From an uncultured Anaerolineae bacterium (GTDB lineage Bacteria; Chloroflexota; Anaerolineae; Anaerolineales; Villigracilaceae): 45,657 nucleotides of DNA. Shown piece by piece: positions 38,795 to 45,657 of the stretch (position 1 is the stretch's first letter; each line of letters begins with the position of its first letter). The translations under genes and the position numbers were made by a program. The notes under the pieces are model-generated. The model saw only the letters and a program-made list of their open reading frames with translations, ran no database searches and was not told the DNA's origin. The stretch spans positions 1 to 45,657 of the forward strand of contig CAIJPN010000200.1 of assembly GCA_903822545.1 (NCBI GenBank), written 5' to 3'.

Positions 38795-40210
38795 TCAGGA
38801 AAATTGGATCTTGATCACCGGGATGGCATTTTCCTGACCATCCAGCACAAGCTGAACAACCGGTCTGTTCCCATCGGATGAACCGCCCTGTAGCCGTTCT
38901 CCCGTTTCGAGCAGCGTGAAACTGCCCCCGGCGGCCTCCTCCGGCAACGGCAGGATCCCGTTTTCGGGCAGTTTTGTGATGATGATATAGAGCGCCCCAT
39001 CCCTGGCCGTATACCGCACCTGTGCATCTCCGGCGTCTGGATCAGTGAATCGCATCCACGGGCGCGTGCCGTAAATGGCCTCGCCGTTCACTTCCAGCCA
39101 GGCACCCAGCCCCTTTAGCGCATCCACCTGTGCCGGGTGGATCGATCCGTCCGGGCGCGGGCCAACGTTCAGGAGCAGGTTCCCGTTCTTGCTGACGATA
39201 TCTGCCAGCATCCGGATCAAATCCCCGGCTTTCTGGTAATCCTCCGCATCCTCGAACTGGTTGTAGCCAAATGAATTGCCAATCCCCCGGCAGGTTTCCC
39301 ACTTATGCTCGGTGATGTGATCGAGCGTGGCATACTCTGGCGTAACAAAATCGCAGTGGACGGGTTTGGGCGTTTCGCCTTTGGGCATGCGCTCCATCAT
39401 TTTTGTCAGGATGTAGCGCCCCAACCGGTTGAAAAAGAATTTGGGCAGCTGCATCCAGCGGTCATTAACCACGCCATCGGGCTTGTTGTTGTAAAAATGC
39501 GCCCACAACTTGGGCAGGTCATAGCCGGGCGGGTAGCCGATGTCGCTCCACAAAATCCACGGGTCGTAGCGTTCGATCAGTTCCAGCCAGTGTTTTTCGA
39601 CATAATCAACGTAAGCGCGGCTGGTGGGGCTGCTGGCAATCAACCCGGCCAGCGTGGTGATGGGGTTTTTGGTAAAGCTCCAATCCAGCAGGCTGGAGTA
39701 GTAAAACCCCATTTTCATCTGGCGCGCGCTGACGGCCTGGCTCAACTCACCCGCGATATCGCGCGTCGCCTGCCAGTTGGGGATGTGTGGGTTGGTGTGG
39801 CGGCTGTTCCACATCAGGAAACCGTCGTGATGCTTGGTCACCAGCACCACATAACGCGCCCCGGCCCGGGAAAACAGTTCAGCCCAAGCATCGGGATTCC
39901 ATTTTTGGGTTTGCTCGTTAAATCGGGCCGCGAACTGCTCGTAGCGGAAATCTGGCCCGTAGGTTTTGGCATGATACTGGTTCACCGGGCTGCCGGGGAT
40001 GCGCAGGCTGTTCTGGTACCACTCGGCGTAGGTCGATTCGCCAAAACCCAATTCGCCTTTGAGCATTTTCTCGGCAAAATCCTTGCCATGTGGGGCAAAA
40101 GCCGGGACGCTGTATAGCCCCCAGTGAATAAAAATGCCAAACTTGGCATCGTGATACCAGTCTGGCAGTGGGTGGGTTTTGACCGATTCGAGGGTGGGCT
40201 GGTAGCTCAT
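38795..40210 (-). CDS. Alpha-L-fucosidase (GH29)
   Basis: 471 residues from ATG 40210 (AGGAG upstream). GH29 features: PLPDWYHDAKFGIFIHWGLYSVPA (14-37), TKHHDGFLMWNS (125-136) and the nucleophile Asp223 in WSDIGYP, then the C-terminal LLLNVGPRPDGSI and a small beta domain. The enzyme removes terminal L-fucose with retention. It has no signal peptide, so its substrate must be an imported oligosaccharide. Kinase-nucleotidyltransferase and phosphodiesterase genes follow after 57 nt. Confidence 0.95.
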   Translation of the reverse strand: MSYQPTLESVKTHPLPDWYHDAKFGIFIHWGLYSVPAFAPHGKDFAEKMLKGELGFGESTYAEWYQNSLRIPGSPVNQYHAKTYGPDFRYEQFAARFNEQTQKWNPDAWAELFSRAGARYVVLVTKHHDGFLMWNSRHTNPHIPNWQATRDIAGELSQAVSARQMKMGFYYSSLLDWSFTKNPITTLAGLIASSPTSRAYVDYVEKHWLELIERYDPWILWSDIGYPPGYDLPKLWAHFYNNKPDGVVNDRWMQLPKFFFNRLGRYILTKMMERMPKGETPKPVHCDFVTPEYATLDHITEHKWETCRGIGNSFGYNQFEDAEDYQKAGDLIRMLADIVSKNGNLLLNVGPRPDGSIHPAQVDALKGLGAWLEVNGEAIYGTRPWMRFTDPDAGDAQVRYTARDGALYIIITKLPENGILPLPEEAAGGSFTLLETGERLQGGSSDGNRPVVQLVLDGQENAIPVIKIQFS

Positions 40211-40229
40211 GGGCGGTTCTCCTGCTGGG

Positions 40230-40240
40230 ATTATAGCAAA
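40230..40240 (-). promoter_or_regulatory. Extended -10 promoter of the fucosidase operon
   Basis: TTTGCTATAAT (40240..40230) gives TGC before TATAAT, an extended -10, 19 nt before the fucosidase ATG with AGGAG in between. No convincing -35 is needed. The rest of 40211-40389 holds a C-rich/G-rich imperfect hairpin near 40300-40335 and no gene. Confidence 0.55.
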
Positions 40241-40389
40241 GAAGAACATCAACAAGGCCCTTACTGCGTGGACTTTTCTGTGTTATTGGCGCATGAGCCC
40301 CACCCCCCATTTTTTGGCTTGAAAACGGGGGATGGTGGATAACTGAAACGGGCATTGGTTGGGTGAGGAACGATTTCAAAAAAATCGTG

Positions 40390-41673
40390 TTACCCGTACC
40401 CCAGCTTCTTGACCAGGTATTCCATGTAGCGCGATTTCACCTGTTCGGTCGCCATCACCTGTTTGACCGGCGGCAGGCGCAGCACAATGCCCAACACGGC
40501 CGCCAGCGCGCGATGATTCCACAGTACCCGATTATCAAACAGCAAGTTCTGGAAACTCCCGCGCTCGATGGACATCATCACCGAGCGGTGGATCGAGTTT
40601 AGCGGGGTGATCACGCGCTGGGGGCGTGATCGCAGGCTCAGTCCATCATGCGCGCAGGTGCGCACGCATACGCCGCAGCCCAGGCAAATATCTTCATCCA
40701 CTTTGGCTTTTTTCATCTTCGGGTGGTGTGGATCATTGCTCGAAACCAGCGTCATGGCCTCCACCGGGCAGGCGCTGACGCATTTGCCGCAGCCATTGCA
40801 CTCACTTTCATTCACCACCGGCAGGAAGTTGGAGGTTTGTACCGGGTTGAGCATCCCAAACTTGCGGGCGGCGATCATGGCCTCGCAGCAGCACCCGCAG
40901 CAGTTGCAGATAAAGTTGACACCCTGCCGGGCATTCTCGCCAAACTGCACCAGGTTGCGTTCATAGGCTTGCTGGAGCAAGTCCAGCCCCTCGCTGACAT
41001 CCACCGGGCGGGCATACCCATGGCGGGTCAGCGACTGGGCCGAGCTGTTGAAGGTCATGCAGATGTCCATCGGGGCATCACAGTTGCGGCCAACGTGCAG
41101 CATCTTGTGGCGGCAATAACATACGCCAATGCCGCGATGCGTGGCTGTGCGGATAACCTCGCTGGCGCGGTCATAATCCAGCACATGCAGGGTATTTTCA
41201 GCCGAGAGCACCGGCTCATGGACAAAGACGCGCCCCAGTTGGGTTTCGCCTGTGCCAAACAACTCGCGGATGAAGTCTTCTTCCACATTCAAGTACTGAT
41301 AGAACAACTCTCCCAGCACTTTTTGGTCAATGTCACCGCGCAAGCGCATCATCGAAAATTCAAAAAATCCGGCCATGGGCGGTGGCAGGGTGTAGGTAGT
41401 CTTCCCATCGATTTCAACATCTACCAGGATGGCGCGGCTGGCGAGTTCATCCAACATTTTTTGTGTTTCTACCAGCGACATTTTCCATACCTGGCTGGCG
41501 GTTTCAACATTAAAAGGTCTGATCGGCAGCAGTGCCACCAGTTGGGCCTCTCGCTCGCTGAACAGGATTTTCAGGATTTTATAAAGCGTTTCCGAGGGCG
41601 GCGCGCCCTGCGGAAAACGATTCAAGCGTTCAACCAGTTCAGTGTATCCGGATTTTAGGGTAGTGTGGGCCAT
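40390..41673 (-). CDS. Cysteine-rich iron-sulfur protein with two 4Fe-4S ferredoxin motifs
   Basis: 427 residues. The N-terminal 100 residues look like a winged-helix domain. Then come Cys185, Cys187, Cys198 and Cys205 (GVCYCRHKM, GRNCDAPMDICMTF), a dense CNCCGCCC cluster (256-263), and two ferredoxin motifs: CNGCGKCVSACP (292-303) and CLGCGVCVRTCA (330-341). The family is known from anaerobic Chloroflexota and sulfate reducers but has no established function; it probably mediates electron transfer or senses redox state. GGAGG lies 6 nt before the ATG. It has no membrane segment and no obvious partner enzyme; a nitroreductase follows upstream on the same strand. Confidence 0.88.
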   Translation of the reverse strand: MAHTTLKSGYTELVERLNRFPQGAPPSETLYKILKILFSEREAQLVALLPIRPFNVETASQVWKMSLVETQKMLDELASRAILVDVEIDGKTTYTLPPPMAGFFEFSMMRLRGDIDQKVLGELFYQYLNVEEDFIRELFGTGETQLGRVFVHEPVLSAENTLHVLDYDRASEVIRTATHRGIGVCYCRHKMLHVGRNCDAPMDICMTFNSSAQSLTRHGYARPVDVSEGLDLLQQAYERNLVQFGENARQGVNFICNCCGCCCEAMIAARKFGMLNPVQTSNFLPVVNESECNGCGKCVSACPVEAMTLVSSNDPHHPKMKKAKVDEDICLGCGVCVRTCAHDGLSLRSRPQRVITPLNSIHRSVMMSIERGSFQNLLFDNRVLWNHRALAAVLGIVLRLPPVKQVMATEQVKSRYMEYLVKKLGYG

Positions 41674-41833
41674 GGGGTATCCTCCGTAAAATCATTTTTA
41701 TCAGTGTAGATTAAGCGGGGTTGTTACAAAAGTGAAGAATGTCATCCCAATTGGCTTTGTATGTCACCGGCTTGGCCTGGCACAGAATGGAAATATCGTC
41801 ACACCTGCTCAGCGCGATGGCGCGCCAGGGGTG

Positions 41834-42346
41834 TTACCAGTGCTCATACCGCACCAATTCTTCCACCGTTTTGCGGATTTTCGGCCCCGGCTGGTCTGCC
41901 GGGTAGCCCAACGGCGTAAAGATGACTGGTTCAGCTTCGGTGGGCAGGCGCAGCACACGGCGTGCAGCCTCCACGTTAAAAGCGGCGATCCAGCAGGTGC
42001 CCAGCCCCAGGTTGGTTGCAGCCAGGATCAGGTGATCAGCCACAATCGCCGCGTCGATCAGGCGGGCGTTGAATCGGTCACTTTCGCGCACCCAGGCCTG
42101 GGATGAAATCGCACAAACAGCGATCACCAGCGGGGCCTGCACAAACCACGGACGCCGGTAAATTTGCCCGATTTCCGCTTCTCGTCCAGCCGTGTGCATC
42201 ACCACCAGTTGAAAAGGTTGCCGGTTGGCGGCAGTCGGCGCCAGCTGCGCGGCTGCCAGCACGGCCTGCAATTTATCAGCTTCCACCGGGTCTGGCCGAT
42301 AGGCCCTGACGCTATAACGCGCCGCGATCAATTCAGAAAACTCCAT
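41834..42346 (-). CDS. Nitroreductase family protein
   Basis: 170 residues from ATG 42346, with AAAGGAG 8 nt upstream; an upstream frame to 42427 overlaps the divergent gene. FSELIAARYSVRAYRPDPVE is the FMN-binding start, AQLAPTAANRQPF gives the classic SxxNxQPW-like loop, and LILAATNLGLGTCWIAAF and FTPLGYPAD complete the pattern. It is an FMN-dependent NAD(P)H oxidoreductase. It lies 160 nt upstream of the iron-sulfur protein on the same strand, possibly as a separate unit. Confidence 0.92.
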   Translation of the reverse strand: MEFSELIAARYSVRAYRPDPVEADKLQAVLAAAQLAPTAANRQPFQLVVMHTAGREAEIGQIYRRPWFVQAPLVIAVCAISSQAWVRESDRFNARLIDAAIVADHLILAATNLGLGTCWIAAFNVEAARRVLRLPTEAEPVIFTPLGYPADQPGPKIRKTVEELVRYEHW

Positions 42347-42475
42347 TGCGCACACTCCTTTTTTGTCATTACTCACCAGCGCGAAAAAACCTGTAACCGT
42401 TGACCTGCTTGCTGCGTGTGCAGGCATTCGAGCTTAGACTCAATTCTACCTGTTTTAACCTGCCTGAAATACAGC

Positions 42476-42481
42476 TATAAT
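42476..42481 (+). promoter_or_regulatory. -10 element of the GNAT-MATE pair
   Basis: TATAAT at 42476-42481, 9 nt before the ATG at 42491, with no ribosome site. A TTTAAC at 42454-42459 is at 16-nt spacing. The transcript would begin within a few bases of the start codon. Confidence 0.5.
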
Positions 42482-42490
42482 GACCAGCCT

Positions 42491-43024
42491 ATGGACACTC
42501 TTCAAACCGACCGGCTGCTCCTGCGCCCATTAGATATCGCGGACGCGCCCTTTATCCTGAACCTGCTCAACCAGCCATCCTTCCTGCACAACATTGGCGA
42601 CCGGGGAGTTCACTCACTTCTCGAAGCCGAGGGATACATCCAGGCCGGCCCTCTCAAAAGCTATGAACGCTTTGGCTTTGGGCTGATGTTGGTCACGCTG
42701 AAAAATTCCCGAATACCCCTCGGCATTTGCGGCCTGATCAAGCGCGACACGCTGGAAAATATCGATATTGGCTTTGCCTTCCTGCCCGAATTCTGGTCAA
42801 AAGGCTATGCTACTGAAGCTGCCTCGGCAATTTTGGCTGATGGCAAAAACCGGCTTAACCTGGGGCGCATTGTCGCCATTGTCCTGCCTGGCAACGCCCC
42901 TTCCATCCGGGTTTTGGAGCGCATCGGCCTGAAGTTTGAGCACAGTCTGCGCCTGCCAGGCGATGCCGTCGAACTCAGCCTATATGCCAACCAACCTGCC
43001 ACCACCCTGGAGGAGATGGAATGA
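42491..43024 (+). CDS. GNAT N-acetyltransferase, RimJ/RimL type
   Basis: 177 residues from ATG 42491. LQTDRLLLRPLDIADAPFILNLLN is the N-terminal RimJ/RimL pattern, and IDIGFAFLPEFWSKGYATEAASAIL gives the acetyl-CoA binding segment; VLPGNAPSIRVLERIGL is the usual end. It transfers an acetyl group from acetyl-CoA to an amine. Its stop overlaps the MATE ATG (ATGA at 43021-43024), so they are coupled. Both are common in resistance to small toxic compounds, but the substrate is unknown. Confidence 0.93.
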   Translation: MDTLQTDRLLLRPLDIADAPFILNLLNQPSFLHNIGDRGVHSLLEAEGYIQAGPLKSYERFGFGLMLVTLKNSRIPLGICGLIKRDTLENIDIGFAFLPEFWSKGYATEAASAILADGKNRLNLGRIVAIVLPGNAPSIRVLERIGLKFEHSLRLPGDAVELSLYANQPATTLEEME

Positions 43025-44412
43025 GCCTTTTCCGGCGCATCTGCCATTTTTACGACGATCCTGAATACTTCAACCTGCTGTTAAAGATTGCCATCCCCAT
43101 CACCCTGCAAAACCTGCTCATGTCCTCGCTGAACATGGCTTCCAGCGTAATGATTGGGCAGTTGGGTGAACTGCCGGTAGCCGCCATCGGCCTGGCTGGA
43201 CAGCTTTTCTTCCTGCTCAATCTGGTACTTTTTGGCATCATGAGCGGCGCCGCCATGTTCACCGCCCAACTGTGGGGCAAAGGCGATGTTGAAAATGTGC
43301 GCCGTGTGCTTGGTTTTGCCGTCAAGATGGGGCTGGCCGGCTCGCTTATCTTTTGGGCCATTGCCGTCTTTGCGCCAGAGTTTGCCCTCGGCATCTACAC
43401 CACAGACCAGGCTGTCATCCAGCTTGGCAGCCAATACCTGCGCATTTTCGGCTGGACATATCCCTTCTTCGCGGTTGCCTTTGCTTACGCCATGGTCATG
43501 CGCACCACCGGCAATGTGCGCCTGCCACTGGCGGTCAGCGTTTCATCGCTGGTGATCAACACCGTACTGGCCTACCTGCTGATCTTTGGCTCATTTGGTT
43601 TCCCCAAAATGGGGATTGTTGGAGCAGCCTGGGCCGGATTTTTCGCCCGCGCCCTGGAATGTATCCTGCTCCTGGCATTCACCTACCAGAATCCATCCAA
43701 CCCGGCGGCTGCCACCCTAAAACAACTGGCTGAATTCGACCCGCAATTCCTGGGAAAAGTCTTCAAACCTGTGCTGCCGGTCATGATCAATGAAATCTTA
43801 TGGTCATTTGGCATCACCACCTACAGCATCATCTACGCCCGCCTGGGGACTGCCGCGCTGGCTGCCATCAACATCGTCCAGCCGATTGACCAGCTCGCCT
43901 TTGTCGCCTTTATCGGCATCGGCAACGCCACCGCCATCATGGTCGGCAACAAGATCGGCAAGGGAGAGTTTGACCAGGCTTATCGTTATGCCGGGCGTTC
44001 ACTCAGCCTCCAGGTGTTAGGCGCACTGCTGACCGGGCTGCTGGTTTACCTGTTTGCCGGAATATTTTTCAGCCTGTACAAAGTTTCAGCTGACGTAGTG
44101 GCCGATGCCCACCAGATATTGATCATCATGGCCCTGGCAATGTGGGTGCGCGCCTCCAACATGACCATCATCGTTGGCATCTTGCGCGCAGGCGGCGACA
44201 CACGCTTTTCCCTGGTGCTGGATGGCATCGTCATCTGGATTGTCGGCGTTCCAATGGCTGCGTTAGGCGCATTTGTGCTTGGTTTCCCCGTTTATTTTGT
44301 GTACGCCATGGCCCTGACCGAAGAAGTCACAAAACTCATCTTTGGCCTGTGGCGCTACTTCTCTAAAAAATGGATGAACGACCTGACCGGCCTGGTGGAA
44401 ACTACCCAATAG
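43021..44412 (+). CDS. MATE family efflux transporter
   Basis: 463 residues with twelve hydrophobic segments in two similar halves. The first half shows LLKIAIPITLQNLLMSSLNMASSVMIGQLGELPVAAIGLAGQ, the second MINEILWSFGITTYSIIYARLG. These are the MatE Pfam hallmarks; family members export drugs or metabolites with Na+ or H+. The start overlaps the GNAT stop by four bases. A typical length for the family. Confidence 0.95.
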   Translation: MSLFRRICHFYDDPEYFNLLLKIAIPITLQNLLMSSLNMASSVMIGQLGELPVAAIGLAGQLFFLLNLVLFGIMSGAAMFTAQLWGKGDVENVRRVLGFAVKMGLAGSLIFWAIAVFAPEFALGIYTTDQAVIQLGSQYLRIFGWTYPFFAVAFAYAMVMRTTGNVRLPLAVSVSSLVINTVLAYLLIFGSFGFPKMGIVGAAWAGFFARALECILLLAFTYQNPSNPAAATLKQLAEFDPQFLGKVFKPVLPVMINEILWSFGITTYSIIYARLGTAALAAINIVQPIDQLAFVAFIGIGNATAIMVGNKIGKGEFDQAYRYAGRSLSLQVLGALLTGLLVYLFAGIFFSLYKVSADVVADAHQILIIMALAMWVRASNMTIIVGILRAGGDTRFSLVLDGIVIWIVGVPMAALGAFVLGFPVYFVYAMALTEEVTKLIFGLWRYFSKKWMNDLTGLVETTQ

Positions 44413-44459
44413 CTTTTGCCGGGGCCGGTCGGTTGCCTGGTGCGCTTTACCAAACCGCG

Positions 44460-45657
44460 CTATTTTGGCTGGATTTTGCTCATGGCATACTCTGCCAGCG
44501 CGGCAATGGTCAGGCTGGGATTAACGCCAGGGTTGGCGGGCATAATCGAGCCATCGATCACGTACAGGCCGGGATAATTGTGAATCTGGAAGTTTTCATC
44601 CACCAGCCCCCCGCTTGCATCCGCGCCTATGGGTGCGCCACCCAGGATGTGGGCAGTGGTCGGCAGCCCCAACAGGTTCTCGCCAATCGAGCCGAGCGCA
44701 ATGCCATTGCTGCGACGCGCAAACTCGCGGGTGAACTCGTGTGAGCCAGGCACAATCGCGCCAATCTCGTAGCCGGGTTCCTTCTCGGCCACCATCCCAC
44801 GCCGGAAGAGCGTGTAAGCCGAGCGGCCCGAGCGCAGCCGCATGCGGTTGTCGGCGTGCTGCATCACCAGGATGATGGTGGTATTGTGCGCCCAACCCGG
44901 CAGCGCCAGCGCCCTGGCAAAATCCAGTGGATGCGTGATCGACCAGCCCACGAAACGCAGCAACCGCTGCCAGATGGGCACATCGGCGTCGACCAGCGGG
45001 GCGGCCAGGTAGCGCATCAGCGACGAACCATCGGGGTAGCGCACCGGCTCGATGCGCGTGATGGCATCTGCGTTGAAAATGGACGAAATCGAGACGCCTT
45101 CTGAGTAATTAATATCACTTTTGCGCGCCAGCGAGCCCAAAAGCGCCTCCGAGTTGGTGCGGACGACATCTCCCAGCCGCGGGGAAAGCCGCGGAAGGGA
45201 TTTTTTCTCATCCCGCAGCTTCAGCAGCAGTTTGATGGAACCCATCACCCCACCCGAGAAAATAACATTCCTCGCCCTGACGCTGGTTCGCCGTTTGTTA
45301 GCGCTGGTCGAAGGCTGGTAAGTTACTTCGAACTCCCTCGCCCCTTGCCCCTCTCCCGCCGGACGGGGAGAGTGATTTTCTTGTAACCCCTCTCCCGCCG
45401 GACGGGGGGGGTGATTTTCTTGTAGCCCCTCTCCCGCCGGGAGAGGGGTTGGGGTGAGGGGCTTCACATCCACCACCTCCACTTCCGCCAAAACCTTCGC
45501 CCCCAGCTTTTCGGCAAAATACAGGTAATTTTTGGGCAGCGTATTCTTGGCATTGTAGCGGCAGCCGACCATGCACCCGCCGCACTGTTTGCAGCCCGCC
45601 CGCTCGGGCCCTTCGCCGCCAAAAAACGGGTCGGGGACGGTTTTGCCCGGCTCGCCA
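44460..45657 (-). CDS. GMC oxidoreductase, C-terminal part, with in-frame repeat insert
   Basis: The gene enters from the right edge: the frame is open to base 45657 and the FAD-binding N-terminus is outside. The visible part starts with GKTVPDPFFGG, a cysteine-rich CKQCGGCMVGCRYNAKNTL (ending near residue 39 of the visible part), then NYLYFAEKLGAKV, VIFSGGVMGSIKLLL, PRLSPRLGDVVRTNSEAL and ends LPTTAHILGGAPIGADA, YVIDGSIMPANPGVNPSLTIAALAE. This is the cholesterol-oxidase-like GMC pattern. Between VEVVDVKP and FEVTYQ some 40 residues, including two copies of LQENHxPRPAGEG, are encoded by a GC-rich repeat and keep the frame. Whether the enzyme is active with it is unknown. Confidence 0.9.
   Translation of the reverse strand, partial: GEPGKTVPDPFFGGEGPERAGCKQCGGCMVGCRYNAKNTLPKNYLYFAEKLGAKVLAEVEVVDVKPLTPTPLPAGEGLQENHPPRPAGEGLQENHSPRPAGEGQGAREFEVTYQPSTSANKRRTSVRARNVIFSGGVMGSIKLLLKLRDEKKSLPRLSPRLGDVVRTNSEALLGSLARKSDINYSEGVSISSIFNADAITRIEPVRYPDGSSLMRYLAAPLVDADVPIWQRLLRFVGWSITHPLDFARALALPGWAHNTTIILVMQHADNRMRLRSGRSAYTLFRRGMVAEKEPGYEIGAIVPGSHEFTREFARRSNGIALGSIGENLLGLPTTAHILGGAPIGADASGGLVDENFQIHNYPGLYVIDGSIMPANPGVNPSLTIAALAEYAMSKIQPK
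45331..45470. repeat. In-frame GC-rich repeat with tandem 39-nt unit in the GMC gene
   Basis: Units of 39 nt begin at 45348, 45387 and 45426, each opening with CCCCTCTCCCGCC and the first two containing TGATTTTCTTGTA. Imperfect outer arms (CCCTC.CCCC near 45334, GGGGTGAGGGG near 45452-45462) frame them. 39 nt is 13 codons, so copy number can change without a frameshift. Confidence 0.85.

Noticed and set aside
40300-40337. C-rich/G-rich hairpin after the iron-sulfur gene as a terminator
   Set aside because: The stem has an A-C mismatch and no U-run follows on the minus strand, so it was not listed as a terminator.
40648-41658. Long open frame (336 codons) on the plus strand
   Set aside because: It is antisense to the cysteine-rich iron-sulfur protein, whose motifs are unmistakable, and shows no family features.
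45348-45464. Regular 39-nt repeats resembling a short CRISPR array
   Set aside because: The units are contiguous without unique spacers, there are only two and a half of them, and they lie in frame inside the GMC oxidoreductase; no cas gene is present.

Overview
The window looks like a piece of a free-living anaerobic or facultative bacterium of the Chloroflexota, probably class Anaerolineae. This rests on style of gene content (Hanks kinases fused to solute-binding and beta-propeller sensors, large PAS/GAF signalling proteins, DUF6951, an R2lox oxidase, a WcaI-like glycosyltransferase next to a heparinase-like protein, Pro/Thr-rich linkers) and is an inference, not a phylogenetic result. There is no tRNA, rRNA, transposase, phage gene or CRISPR array. 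Coding density is high and no gene-free stretch exceeds about 255 bases.

Layout. (1) 1-2159: a leftward alpha/beta hydrolase and dipeptide epimerase face a rightward NlpC/P60 peptidase across a shared promoter region; together they suggest murein-peptide use. (2) 2237-4732: a large surface lipoprotein with starch-binding-like modules and a TIM-barrel end. (3) 4945-7877: a five-gene leftward operon fabG - asp23-like - nusB - tatA-like - tatC with a clear promoter and terminator. (4) 7947-13422: mixed small genes, among them a DUF1461 membrane protein, a membrane-fused spermidine-synthase-like protein, a jelly-roll anchored protein, DUF1801, DUF6951, DUF1232 and an N-formylglutamate-amidohydrolase-like enzyme. 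(5) 13528-29045: a signalling island. Three tandem Ser/Thr kinases in one operon carry three unrelated outer domains (formylglycine-enzyme fold, TolB propeller, peptide-binding SBP). An FHA protein is divergent from them. A six-PAS hybrid histidine kinase coupled to a DUF4037 protein and a GAF-GAF-SpoIIE phosphatase follow. (6) 29179-35085: a leftward run R2lox - ASCH - small helical protein - NUDIX - heparinase-like - GT4. (7) 35268-36732: a membrane protein and a TM1586-type nitroreductase. (8) 36752-40210: alpha-L-fucosidase, a nucleotidyltransferase-GHMP kinase fusion and a phosphodiesterase, plausibly sugar salvage. (9) 40390-45657: a cysteine-rich ferredoxin-like protein, a nitroreductase, a GNAT-MATE pair and a truncated GMC oxidoreductase.

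The most striking points are the three-kinase operon with swapped sensors and its divergent FHA partner, and palindromic GC-rich repeat elements that sit in frame inside two unrelated enzymes (the GT4 at 30206-30286 and the GMC oxidoreductase at 45331-45470, the latter with a tandem 39-nt unit). A third, A-rich palindromic segment lies in frame in the heparinase-like gene. Several genes have a TATAAT hexamer only 7-10 nt before the ATG, suggesting leaderless messages.
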